Assembly: GCA_037013495.1 (NCBI GenBank)
Contig: CM072801.1
Span: forward strand, 104,229,816 to 104,293,815
DNA length: 64,000 nt
Direction: 5' to 3'
From: Hippophae tibetana
Lineage: Eukaryota; Streptophyta; Magnoliopsida; Rosales; Elaeagnaceae
The translations under genes were made by a program, and so were the position numbers. Position 1 is the first letter of the stretch, and each line of letters starts with the position of its first letter. Of this stretch, positions 1-12,000 are shown in pieces. The notes below the pieces were generated by a model, which had not been told where the DNA came from, searched no databases, and saw nothing but the letters and a program-made list of their open reading frames with translations.

Positions 1-1817
1 TGAACTCAAAGGAATGAGAAAGATTGAATTGCTAAGAACATGGTTAATATAATCAAATTTGAACAATTAAGAACACGATTAGAAAACCACGCAAAAATGT
101 GAGACCAAACTATTAGACGTCGGAAGGTAGTGTAAGCGATGGAATTTGGGTTCTAAAAAGTGGACAACTGAACTATTTTTTACTTTATGTTTTTGCTAAT
201 TGAAATGAGTTTAGATTTGATATTTTATAATAGTCGTTTTGATGTATGACTTAAAAGTTATAACAGTTTAAAGTTGGAACCTCAATAAATAATTTCTTTT
301 TTTTTACATTAGGAACTCCAGAAATTTTGTTGTTTTTTTTATTCACAATCAAAGATTGGTTGAACGCCGAAAAAAAAAAAGAAAAGGAAAATGATACATT
401 GAATTAAAAGAAATGTACGAAATGAAATGCAAATAAGAAAACTATAACAACAAAATCTAAATAAAAAAAAGACTTGTAGAAATATTTGTTTCTTTAATTG
501 TGATTTGGACCAAAAGAATGCAAAAAACAATTAAATGGAAACGTTTAGTAATTCTAAAATTCAAAAAATAGATATATTAAGAGAGATATACTATTTTGGG
601 AAACCAAGACTTCGATAGCAAATGATACGGATCTTTTATGCGGACCATTTTGGAAACCATGAACTAAAAGGAATGAGAAAGATTGAATTGCTAAGAACAT
701 GGTTAATATAATCAAATTTGAAGAATTAAGAACATGATTAGAAAACCACGCAAAAATTGGAGACCAAACTATTAGACGTCGGAAAGTAGTGTAAGCGATG
801 GAATTTGGGTTCTAAAAAGTGTACAAATGAACTATATTTTACTTTATGTTTTTGCTAATTGAAATGAGTTTTGATTTGATATTTTATAATAGTCGTTTTG
901 ATGTATGACTTAAAAGTTATAACAGTTTAAAGTTGGAACCTCAATAAATAATTTCTTTTTTTTTAAATTACGAACTCTAGAAATTTTGTTGTTTTTTTTA
1001 TTCACGATCAAAGATTGGTTGAACGCCGAAAAAAAAGAAAAGGAAAATGATACATTGAATTAAAAGAAATGTACGAAATGAAATGCAAATAAGAAAATTA
1101 TGACAACAAAATCTAAATAAAACAAAAGACTTGTAGAAATATTTGCTTCTTTAATTGTGATTTGTACCAAAAGAATGCAAAAAACAATAAAATGGAAACG
1201 TTTAGTATTTCTAAAATTCAAAAAATAGATATATTAAGAGAGATATACTATTTTGGGCAACCAAGACTTTGATACCAAATGATACGGATCTTTTATGCGG
1301 ACCATTTTGGAAACCATGAACTCAAAGGAATGAGAAAGATTGAATTGCTAAGAACATGGTTAATATAATCAAATTTGAACAATTAAGAACACGATTAGAA
1401 AACCACGCAAAAATGTGAGACCAAACAATTAGAAGTCGGAAAGTAGTGTAAGCGATGGAATTTGGGTTCTAAAAAGTGGACAAATGAACTATTTTTTACT
1501 TTATGTTTTTGCAAATTGAAATGAGTTTTGATTTGATATTTTATAATAGTCGTTTTGATGTATGACTTAAAAGTTATAACAGTTTAAAGTTCGATCCTCA
1601 ATAAATAATTTTTTTTTTTAAATTACGAACTCCTGAAATTTTGTTATTTTTTTTATTCAGGATCAAAGATTGGTTGAACGCCGAAAAAAAAAGAAAAGGA
1701 AAATGATACATTGAATTAAAAGAAAAGTACGAAATGAAATGCAAATAAGAAAATTATGACAACAAAATCTAAAGAAAACAAAAGGCTTGTAGAAATATTT
1801 GTTTCTTTAATTGTGAT
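1..1817. repeat. Left edge: partial monomer plus monomers at 505 and 1162
   Basis: The window opens inside a monomer, at the segment tgaactcaaaggaatg. Anchors follow at 505 and 1162. The 505 monomer has a distinctive aaaccaagacttcgatagc and gaattaagaacatgatt. The 1162 monomer has ttgcttctttaattgtg and ctttgatacc. The same pair with the same diagnostic bases is found again at 14963 and 15620, exactly 14,458 bp downstream, and the 505 type is seen again at 18252. The frame that is open in other monomers is closed here by TAG (505) and TGA (1162). Confidence 0.85.
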
Positions 1818-2474
1818 TTGGTCCAAAAGAATGCAAAAAACAATAAAATGGAAACGTTTAGTAAATCTAAAATTCAAAAAATAGATATATTAAGAGAGAT
1901 ATACTATTTTGGGCAACCAAGGCTACGATACCAGATGATACAGATCTTTTATGCCGACCATTTTGGAAACCATGAACTCAAAGGAATGAGAAAGATTGAA
2001 TTGCTAAGAACATGGTTAATATAATCAAATTTGAACAATTAAGAACACGATTAGAAAACCACGCAAAAATGTGAGACCAAACTATTAGAAGTCGGAAAGT
2101 AGTGTAAGCGATGGAATTTGGGTTCTAAAAAGTGGACAAATGAACTATTTTTTACTTTATGTTTTTGCAAATTGAAATGAGTTTTGATTTGATATTTTAT
2201 AATAGTCGTTTTGATGTATGACTTAAAAGTTATAACAGTTTAAAGTTCGATCCTCAATAAATAATTTTTTTTTTTTAAATTACGAACTCCTGAAATTTTG
2301 TTATTTTTTTTATTCAGGATCAAAGATTGGTTGAACGCCGAAAAAAAAAGAAAAGGAAAATGATACATTGAATTAAAAGAAAAGTACGAAATGAAATGCA
2401 AATAAGAAAATTATGACAACAAAATCTAAAGAAAACAAAAGGCTTGTAGAAATATTTGTTTCTTTAATTGTGAT

Positions 2475-2681
2475 TTGGACCAAAAGAATGCAAAAAACAA
2501 TAAAATGGAAACGTTTAGTAAATCTAAAATTCAAAAAATAGATATATTAAGAGAGATATACTATTTTGGGCAACCAAGGCTACGATACCAGATGATACAG
2601 ATGTTTTATGCCGACCATTTTGGAAACCATGAACTCAAAGGAATGAGAAAGATTGAATTGCTAAGAACATGGTTAATATAA
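2475..2681 (+). other. Recurring 68-codon open frame inside the monomer (probably not a gene)
   Basis: The frame opens at TTG, has an ATG at codon 11 (M-E-T-F-S), contains I-L-R-E-I-Y-Y-F and F-G-N-H-E-L-K-G-M-R-K and ends W-L-I before TAA. It is intact in 56 of 96 anchored monomers, for example at 1818, 2475, 3131, 4445, 5762, 6418, 7732, 11675, 14305, 16279, 19566, 20876, 22183, 24149, 32008, 40082, 51642 and 63410. Forty monomers do not carry it intact. Causes seen include CGA to TGA (ctttgatacc), gggtaacc, attaac(c/a)tag, a TAA in aatttaaaa, a one-base deletion at 11020, and loss of the TTG at 54907. Many intact copies (the aatcgaaacg class) lack the codon-11 ATG. I recognise no domain or family. 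Many differences between intact copies change the amino acid. It is most likely a by-product of a homogenised repeat, or a relic of an ancestral coding sequence. Confidence 0.35.
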
Positions 2682-2885
2682 TCAAATTTGAACAATTAAG
2701 AACACGATTAGAAAACCACGCAAAAATGTGAGACCAAACTATTAGAAGTCGGAAAGTAGTGTAAGCGATGGAATTTGGGTTCTAAAAAGTGGACAAATGA
2801 ACTATTTTTTACTTTATGTTTTTGCAAATTGAAATGAGTTTTGATTTGATATTTTATAATAGTCGTTTTGATGTATGACTTAAAA

Positions 2886-2893
2886 GTTATAAC
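2886..2893. other. Conserved palindrome GTTATAAC in an imperfect dyad
   Basis: In nearly every monomer the segment acttaaaa-GTTATAAC-agtttaaagt is present. The 8 bp core is a perfect palindrome, and the flanks cttaaa and tttaaag extend it imperfectly. Deviations are rare: GTTATAAA (near 26527, 29147, 34383 and 37003) and GTTATAAG in the monomers after the truncation junctions (near 39842, 43327 and 47467). Short dyads are often discussed in satellites as possible non-B DNA or protein-binding sites. No function is shown here. Confidence 0.4.
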
Positions 2894-2921
2894 AGTTTAA
2901 AGTTCGATCCTCAATAAATAA

Positions 2922-3012
2922 TTTTTTTTTTTTAAATTACGAACTCCTGAAATTTTGTTATTTTTTTATTCAGGATCAAAGATTGGTTGAACGCAGAAAA
3001 AAAAAGAAAAGG
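2922..3012. other. Opposed T-tract and A-tract pair in each monomer
   Basis: A run of about 7-14 T (12 here, 2922-2933) is followed about 60-70 bp later by a run of 8-10 A with gaaaagg (2997-3012). In monomers with tttctttttttt and aaaaaaaagaaa the two are reverse complements over about 12 bp. Every monomer has this layout, and tract length differs among otherwise identical copies. Such tracts bend or stiffen DNA and mutate by slippage. The shape effect is inference. Confidence 0.5.
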
Positions 3013-6000
3013 AAAATGATACATTGAATTAAAAGAAAAGTACGAAATGAAATGCAAATAAGAAAATTATGACAACAAAATCTAAAGAAAACAAAAGGCT
3101 TGTAGAAATATTTGTTTCTTTAATTGTGATTTGGACCAAAAGAATGCAAAAAACAATAAAATGGAAACGTTTAGTAAATCTAAAATTCAAAAAATAGATA
3201 TATTAAGAGAGATATACTATTTTGGGCAACCAAGGCTACGATACCAAATGATACAGATCTTTTATGCCGACCATTTTGGAAACCATGAACTCAAAGGAAT
3301 GAGAAAGATTGAATTGCTAAGAACATGGTTAATATAATCAAATTTGAACAATTAAGAACACGATTAGAAAACCACGCAAAAATGTGAGACCAAACTATTA
3401 GACGTCGGAAGGTAGTGTAAGCGATGGAATTTGGGTTCTAAAAAGTGGACAACTGAACTATTTTTTACTTTATGTTTTTGCTAATTGAAATGAGTTTAGA
3501 TTTGATATTTTATAATAGTCGTTTTGATGTATGACTTAAAAGTTATAACAGTTTAAAGTTGGAACCTCAATAAATAATTTCTTTTTTTTTTACATTAGGA
3601 ACTCCAGAAATTTTGTTGTTTTTTTTATTCACGATCAAAGCTTTGTTGAACGCCGAAAAAAAAAGAAAAGGAAAATGATACATTGAATTAAAAGAAATGT
3701 ACGAAATGAAATGCAAATAAGAAAATTATAACAACAAAATCTAAATAAAAAAAAGACTTGTAGAAATATTTGTTTCTTTAATTGTGATTTGGACCAAAAG
3801 AATGCAAAAAACAATAAAATGGAAACGTTTAGTATTTCTAAAATTCAAAAACTAGATATATTAAGAGAGATATACTATTTTGGGCAACCAAGACTTTGAT
3901 ACCAAATGATACGGATCTTTTATGCGGACCATTTTGGAAACCATGAACTCAAAGGAATGAGAAAGATTGAATTGCTAAGAACATGGTTAATATAATCAAA
4001 TTTGAACAATTAAGAACACGATTAGAAAACCACGCAAAAATGTGAGACCAAACTATTAGACGTCGGAAGGTAGTGTAAGCGATGGAATTTGGGTTCTAAA
4101 AAGTGGACAACTGAACTATTTTTTACTTTATGTTTTTGCTAATTGAAATGAGTTTAGATTTGATATTTTATAATAGTCGTTTTGATGTATGACTTAAAAG
4201 TTATAACAGTTTAAAGTTGGAACCTCAATAAATAATTTCTTTTTTTTTACATTAGGAACTCCAGAAATTTTGTTGTTTTTTTTATTCACGATCAAAGATT
4301 GGTTGAACGCCGAAAAAAAAAGAAAAGGAAAATGATACATTGAATTAAAAGAAATGTACGAAATGAAATGCAAATAAGAAAATTATAACAACAAAATCTA
4401 AATAAAAAAAAACTTGTAGAAATATTTGTTTCTTTAATTGTGATTTGGACCAAAAGAATGCAAAAAACAATAAAATGGAAACGTTTAGTATTTCTAAAAT
4501 TCAAAAACTAGATATATTAAGAGAGATATACTATTTTGGGCAACCAAGGCTACGATACCAGATGATACAGATCTTTTATGCCGACCATTTTGGAAACCAT
4601 GAACTCAAAGGAATGAGAAAGATTGAATTGCTAAGAACATGGTTAATATAATCAAATTTGAACAATTAAGAACACGATTAGAAAACCACGCAAAAATGTG
4701 AGACCAAACTATTAGACGTCGGAAGGTAGTGTAAGCGATGGAATTTGGGTTCTAAAAAGTGGACAACTGAACTATTTTTTACTTTATGTTTTTGCTAATT
4801 GAAATGAGTTTAGATTTGATATTTTATAATAGTCGTTTTGATGTATGACTTAAAAGTTATAACAGTTTAAAGTTGGAACCTCAATAAATAATTTCTTTTT
4901 TTTTAAATTACGAACTCCAGAAATTTTGTTGTTTTTTTTATTAACGATCAAAGATTGGTTGAACGCCGAAAAAAAAAGAAAAGGAAAATGATACATTGAA
5001 TTAAAAGAAATGTACGAAATGAAATGCAAATAAGAAAATTATGACAACAAAATCTAAAGAAAACAAAAGGCTTGTAGAAATATTTGTTTCTTTAATTGTG
5101 ATTTGGAGCAAAAGAATGCAAAAAACAATTAAATGGAAACGTTTAGTAATTCTAAAATTCAAAAAATAGATATATTAAGAGAGATATACTATTTTGGGCA
5201 ACCAAGACTTCGATACCAAATGATACGGATCTTTTATGCGGAAGATTTTGGAAACCATGAACTCAAAGGAATGAGAAAGATTGAATTGCTAAGAACATGG
5301 TTAATATAATCAAATTTGAACAATTAAGAACACGATTAGAAAACCACGCAAAAATGTGAGACCAAACTATTAGACGTCGGAAGGTAGTGTAAGCGATGGA
5401 ATTTGGGTTCTAAAAAGTGGACAACTGAACTATTTTTTACTTTATGTTTTTGCTAATTGAAATGAGTTTAGATTTGATATTTTATAATAGTCGTTTTGAT
5501 GTATGACTTAAAAGTTATAACAGTTTAAAGTTGGAACCTCAATAAATAATTTCTTTTTTTTTTACATTAGGAACTCCAGAAATTTTGTTGTTTTTTTTAT
5601 TCACGATCAAAGCTTTGTTGAACGCCGAAAAAAAAAGAAAAGGAAAATGATACATTGAATTAAAAGAAATGTACGAAATGAAATGCAAATAAGAAAATTA
5701 TAACAACAAAATCTAAAGAAAACAAAAGGCTTGTAGAAATATTTGTTTCTTTAATTGTGATTTGGACCAAAAGAATGCAAAAAACAATAAAATGGAAACG
5801 TTTAGTAAATCTAAAATTCAAAAAATAGATATATTAAGAGAGATATACTATTTTGGGCAACCAAGGCTACGATACCAGATGATACAGATGTTTTATGCCG
5901 ACCATTTTGGAAACCATGAACTCAAAGGAATGAGAAAGATTGAATTGCTAAGAACATGGTTAATATAATCAAATTTGAACAATTAAGAACACGATTAGAA

Positions 6001-9000
6001 AACCACGCAAAAATGTGAGACCAAACTATTAGAAGTCGGAAAGTAGTGTAAGCGATGGAATTTGGGTTCTAAAAAGTGGACAAATGAACTATTTTTTACT
6101 TTATGTTTTTGCAAATTGAAATGAGTTTTGATTTGATATTTTATAATAGTCGTTTTGATGTATGACTTAAAAGTTATAACAGTTTAAAGTTCGATCCTCA
6201 ATAAATAATTTTTTTTTTTTAAATTACGAACTCCTGAAATTTTGTTATTTTTTTATTCAGGATCAAAGATTGGTTGAACGCAGAAAAAAAAAGAAAAGGA
6301 AAATGATACATTGAATTAAAAGAAAAGTACGAAATGAAATGCAAATAAGAAAATTATGACAACAAAATCTAAAGAAAACAAAAGGCTTGTAGAAATATTT
6401 GTTTCTTTAATTGTGATTTGGACCAAAAGAATGCAAAAAACAATAAAATGGAAACGTTTAGTAAATCTAAAATTCAAAAAATAGATATATTAAGAGAGAT
6501 ATACTATTTTGGGCAACCAAGGCTACGATACCAAATGATACAGATCTTTTATGCCGACCATTTTGGAAACCATGAACTCAAAGGAATGAGAAAGATTGAA
6601 TTGCTAAGAACATGGTTAATATAATCAAATTTGAACAATTAAGAACACGATTAGAAAACCACGCAAAAATGTGAGACCAAACTATTAGACGTCGGAAGGT
6701 AGTGTAAGCGATGGAATTTGGGTTCTAAAAAGTGGACAACTGAACTATTTTTTACTTTATGTTTTTGCTAATTGAAATGAGTTTAGATTTGATATTTTAT
6801 AATAGTCGTTTTGATGTATGACTTAAAAGTTATAACAGTTTAAAGTTGGAACCTCAATAAATAATTTCTTTTTTTTTTACATTAGGAACTCCAGAAATTT
6901 TGTTGTTTTTTTTATTCACGATCAAAGCTTTGTTGAACGCCGAAAAAAAAAGAAAAGGAAAATGATACATTGAATTAAAAGAAATGTACGAAATGAAATG
7001 CAAATAAGAAAATTATAACAACAAAATCTAAATAAAAAAAAGACTTGTAGAAATATTTGTTTCTTTAATTGTGATTTGGACCAAAAGAATGCAAAAAACA
7101 ATAAAATGGAAACGTTTAGTATTTCTAAAATTCAAAAACTAGATATATTAAGAGAGATATACTATTTTGGGCAACCAAGACTTTGATACCAAATGATACG
7201 GATCTTTTATGCGGACCATTTTGGAAACCATGAACTCAAAGGAATGAGAAAGATTGAATTGCTAAGAACATGGTTAATATAATCAAATTTGAACAATTAA
7301 GAACACGATTAGAAAACCACGCAAAAATGTGAGACCAAACTATTAGACGTCGGAAGGTAGTGTAAGCGATGGAATTTGGGTTCTAAAAAGTGGACAACTG
7401 AACTATTTTTTACTTTGTGTTTTTGCTAATTGAAATGAGTTTAGATTTGATATTTTATAATAGTCGTTTTGATGTATGACTTAAAAGTTATAACAGTTTA
7501 AAGTTGGAACCTCAATAAATAATTTCTTTTTTTTTACATTAGGAACTCCAGAAATTTTGTTGTTTTTTTTATTCACGATCAAAGATTGGTTGAACGCCGA
7601 AAAAAAAAGAAAAGGAAAATGATACATTGAATTAAAAGAAATGTACGAAATGAAATGCAAATAAGAAAATTATAACAACAAAATCTAAATAAAAAAAAAC
7701 TTGTAGAAATATTTGTTTCTTTAATTGTGATTTGGACCAAAAGAATGCAAAAAACAATAAAATGGAAACGTTTAGTATTTCTAAAATTCAAAAACTAGAT
7801 ATATTAAGAGAGATATACTATTTTGGGCAACCAAGGCTACGATACCAGATGATACAGATCTTTTATGCCGACCATTTTGGAAACCATGAACTCAAAGGAA
7901 TGAGAAAGATTGAATTGCTAAGAACATGGTTAATATAATCAAATTTGAACAATTAAGAACACGATTAGAAAACCACGCAAAAATGTGAGACCAAACTATT
8001 AGACGTCGGAAGGTAGTGTAAGCGATGGAATTTGGGTTCTAAAAAGTGGACAACTGAACTATTTTTTACTTTATGTTTTTGCTAATTGAAATGAGTTTAG
8101 ATTTGATATTTTATAATAGTCGTTTTGATGTATGACTTAAAAGTTATAACAGTTTAAAGTTGGAACCTCAATAAATAATTTCTTTTTTTTTAAATTACGA
8201 ACTCCAGAAATTTTGTTGTTTTTTTTATTAACGATCAAAGATTGGTTGAACGCCGAAAAAAAAAGAAAAGGAAAATGATACATTGAATTAAAAGAAATGT
8301 ACGAAATGAAATGCAAATAAGAAAATTATGACAACAAAATCTAAAGAAAACAAAAGGCTTGTAGAAATATTTGTTTCTTTAATTGTGATTTGGAGCAAAA
8401 GAATGCAAAAAACAATTAAATGGAAACGTTTAGTAATTCTAAAATTCAAAAAATAGATATATTAAGAGAGATATACTATTTTGGGCAACCAAGACTTCGA
8501 TACCAAATGATACGGATCTTTTATGCGGAAGATTTTGGAAACCATGAACTCAAAGGAATGAGAAAGATTGAATTGCTAAGAACATGGTTAATATAATCAA
8601 ATTTGAACAATTAAGAACACGATTAGAAAACCACGCAAAAATGTGAGACCAAACTATTAGACGTCGGAAGGTAGTGTAAGCGATGGAATTTGGGTTCTAA
8701 AAAGTGGACAACTGAACTATTTTTTACTTTATGTTTTTGCTAATTGAAATGAGTTTAGATTTGATATTTTATAATAGTCGTTTTGATGTATGACTTAAAA
8801 GTTATAACAGTTTAAAGTTGGAACCTCAATAAATAATTTCTTTTTTTTTTACATTAGGAACTCCAGAAATTTTGTTGTTTTTTTTATTCACGATCAAAGC
8901 TTTGTTGAACGCCGAAAAAAAAAGAAAAGGAAAATGATACATTGAATTAAAAGAAATGTACGAAATGAAATGCAAATAAGAAAATTATAACAACAAAATC

Positions 9001-9047
9001 TAAATAAAAAAAAGACTTGTAGAAATATTTGTTTCTTTAATTGTGAT

Positions 9048-12000
9048 TTGGACCAAAAGAATGCAAAAAACAATAAAATGGAAACGTTTAGTATTTCTAA
9101 AATTCAAAAACTAGATATATTAAGAGAGATATACTATTTTGGGCAACCAAGACTTTGATACCAAATGATACGGATCTTTTATGCGGACCATTTTGGAAAC
9201 CATGAACTCAAAGGAATGAGAAAGATTGAATTGCTAAGAACATGGTTAATATAATCAAATTTGAACAATTAAGAACACGATTAGAAAACCACGCAAAAAT
9301 GTGAGACCAAACTATTAGACGTCGGAAGGTAGTGTAAGCGATGGAATTTGGGTTCTAAAAAGTGGACAACTGAACTATTTTTTACTTTATGTTTTTGCTA
9401 ATTGAAATGAGTTTAGATTTGATATTTTATAATAGTCGTTTAGATGTATGACTTAAAAGTTATAACAGTTTAAAGTTGGAACCTCAATAAATAATTTCTT
9501 TTTTTTTACATTAGGAACTCCAGAAATTTTGTTGTTTTTTTTATTCACGATCAAAGATTGGTTGAACGCCGAAAAAAAAGAAAAGGAAAATGATACATTG
9601 AATTAAAAGAAATGTACGAAATGAAATGCAAATAAGAAAATTATGACAACAAAATCTAAAGAAAACAAAAGGCTTGTAGAAATATTTGTTTCTTTAATTG
9701 TGATTTGGACCAAAAGAATGCAAAAAACAATAAAATGGAAACGTTTAGTATTTCTAAAATTCAAAAACTAGATATATTAAGAGAGATATACTATTTTGGG
9801 CAACCAAGACTTTGATACCAAATGATACGGATCTTTTATGTGGACCATTTTGGAAACCATGAAATCAAAGGAATGAGAAAGATTGAATTGCTAAGAAAAT
9901 GGTTAATATAATCAAATTTGAACAATTAAGAACACGATTAGAAAACCACGCAAAAATGTGAGACCAAACTATTAGACGTCGGAAAGTAGTGTAAGCGATG
10001 GAATTTGGGTTCTAAAAAGTGGACAAATGAACTATTTTTTACTTTATGTTTTTGCAAATTGAAATGAGTTTAGATTTGATATTTTATAATAGTCGTTTTG
10101 ATGTATGACTTAAAAGTTATAACAGTTTAAAGTTCGATCCTCAATAAATAATTTCTTTTTTTTTAAATTACGAACTCTAGAAATTTTGTTATTTTTTTTA
10201 TTCAGGATCAAAGATTGGTTGAACGCCGAAAAAAAAAGAAAAGGAAAATGATACATTGAATTAAAAGAAATGTACGAAATGAAATGCAAATAAGAAAATT
10301 ATGACAACAAAATCTAAATAAAACAAAAGACTTGTAGAAATATTTGTTTCTTTAATTGTGATTTGTACCAAAAGAATGCAAAAAACAATAAAATGGAAAC
10401 GTTTAGTATTCCTAAAATTCAAAAACTAGATATATTAAGAGAGATATACTATTTTGGGCAACCAAGACTTTGATACCAAATGATACGGATCTTTTATGCG
10501 GACCATTTTGGAAACCATGAAATCAAAGGAATGAGAAAGATTGAATTGCTAAGAAAATGGTTAATATAATCAAATTTGAACAATTAAGAACACGATTAGA
10601 AAACCACGCAAAAATTGGAGACCAAACTATTAGGCGTCGGAAAGTAGTGTAAGCGATGGAATTTGGGTTCTAAAAAGTGGACAAATGAACTATTTTTTAC
10701 TTTATGTTTTTGCTAATTGAAATGAGTTTTGATTTGATATTTTATAATAGTCGTTTTGATGTATGACTTAAAAGTTATAACAGTTTAAAGTTGGAACCTC
10801 AATAAATAATTTCTTTTTTTTTAAATTACGAACTCTAGAAATTTTGTTATTTTTTTTATTCACGATCAAAGATTGGTTGAACGCCGAAAAAAAAGAAAAG
10901 GAAAATGATACATTGAATTAAAAGAAATGTACGAAATGAAATGCAAATAAGAAAATTATGACAACAAAATCTAAAGAAAACAAAAGGCTTATAGAAATAT
11001 TTGTTTCTTTAATTGTGATTTGGACCAAAAGAATGCAAAAAACAATAAAATGGAAACGTTTAGTAAATCTAAAATTCAAAAAATAGATATATTAAGAGAG
11101 ATATACTATTTGGGCAACCAAGGCTACGATACCAAATGATACAGATCTTTTATGCCGACCATTTTGGAAACCATGAACTCAAAGGAATGAGAAAGATTGA
11201 ATTGCTAAGAACATGGTTAATATAATCAAATTTGAACAATTAAGAACACGATTAGAAAACCACGCAAAAATGTAAGACCAAACTATTAGACGTCGGAAGG
11301 TAGTGTAAGCGATGGAATTTGGGTTCTAAAAAGTGGACAACTGAACTATTTTTTACTTTATGTTTTTGCAAATTGAAATGAGTTTAGATTTGATATTTTA
11401 TAATAGTCGTTTTGATGTATGACTTAAAAGTTATAACAGTTTAAAGTTGGAACCTCAATAAATAATTTCTTTTTTTTTACATTAGGAACTCCAGAAATTT
11501 TGTTGTTTTTTTTATTCACGATCAAAGATTGGTTGAACGCCGAAAAAAAAAGAAAAGGAAAATGATACATTGAATTAAAAGAAATGTACGAAATGAAATG
11601 CAAATAAGAAAATTATAACAACAAAATCTAAATAAAAAAAAACTTGTAGAAATATTTGTTTCTTTAATTGTGATTTGGACCAAAAGAATGCAAAAAACAA
11701 TAAAATGGAAACGTTTAGTATTTCTAAAATTCAAAAACTAGATATATTAAGAGAGATATACTATTTTGGGCAACCAAGGCTACGATACCAGATGATACAG
11801 ATCTTTTATGCCGACCATTTTGGAAACCATGAACTCAAAGGAATGAGAAAGATTGAATTGCTAAGAACATGGTTAATATAATCAAATTTGAACAATTAAG
11901 AACACGATTAGAAAACCACGCAAAAATGTGAGACCAAACTATTAGACGTCGGAAGGTAGTGTAAGCGATGGAATTTGGGTTCTAAAAAGTGGACAACTGA

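Larger units (their letters stand above)
2475..3130 (+). repeat. Representative satellite monomer (656 bp) with internal landmarks
   Basis: One full monomer in the arbitrary phase used here. 2475-2681 is an open frame of 68 codons ending in TAA. About 2682-2748 is A-rich with gaacacgattagaaaacc. About 2745-2800 carries the gtcggaaag segment, which in most other monomers reads gacgtcgg and contains the palindrome GACGTC. About 2800-2920 is AT-rich, with ttttataatagtcgttttg and the palindrome GTTATAAC at 2886-2893. A run of 12 T lies at 2922-2933, a second T run at about 2960-2967, and nine A at 2997-3005 followed by gaaaagg. The remainder to 3130 is A-rich and leads into tttctttaattgtgat, just before the next anchor. 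Variation between monomers is mainly single-base changes and homopolymer length, with some 2-3 bp indels such as agtagtgtaag versus agtagataag or agtaggtaag. Confidence 0.9.
1420..3360. repeat. Run of three near-identical neighbouring monomers
   Basis: The tail of the 1162 monomer, the whole 1818 and 2475 monomers and the head of the 3131 monomer share rare variants: ttagaagtcgg instead of ttagacgtcgg (1162, 1818 and 2475 tails), gttcgatcctc, cgaactcctgaaatt, and ggctacgatacc in the heads. Neighbours elsewhere in the window usually belong to different classes, so this looks like a local one-monomer amplification rather than part of a multi-monomer unit. The few differences include ttggtcc at 1818 versus ttggacc at 2475 and 3131, and cagatgtttt at 2475 versus cagatctttt in the other two. 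Confidence 0.75.
2475..9047. repeat. Five-monomer HOR of 3,287 bp, two copies
   Basis: Anchors 2475, 3131, 3789, 4445 and 5103 are repeated as 5762, 6418, 7076, 7732 and 8390, each exactly 3,287 bp later. Matching private variants support this: cagatgtttt (2475 and 5762), aaaaaaaaacttgtag with one base missing (about 4405 and 7690), ttggagcaaaag and gcggaagattttgg (5103 and 8390). HindIII motifs AAGCTT at 3638, 5610, 6925 and 8897 follow the same 3,287 bp offset. Copy two does not begin exactly like copy one: upstream of 5762 the sequence first follows the aagcttt-type tail and switches to the 2475 type near 5716. The boundary is therefore a recombination point rather than a clean repeat edge. 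Confidence 0.9.

Noticed and set aside
505..1161. Tandem copies of a transposon (Helitron, MITE or LTR)
   Set aside because: No terminal inverted repeats, target-site duplications, LTR ends, primer-binding site or transposase/RT frame can be seen. An origin from such an element is possible but unsupported.
2903..2930. AATAAA in tcaataaataatt and TATAAT in ttttataatag as polyadenylation signal or promoter
   Set aside because: Such strings are expected by chance in sequence this AT-rich. There is no matching gene.
2475..3130. Internal half-length duplication of the monomer (about 328 bp)
   Set aside because: Scanning the two halves shows only short A/T-rich similarities such as gaccaaa and gaaatga, and no aligned duplicate.
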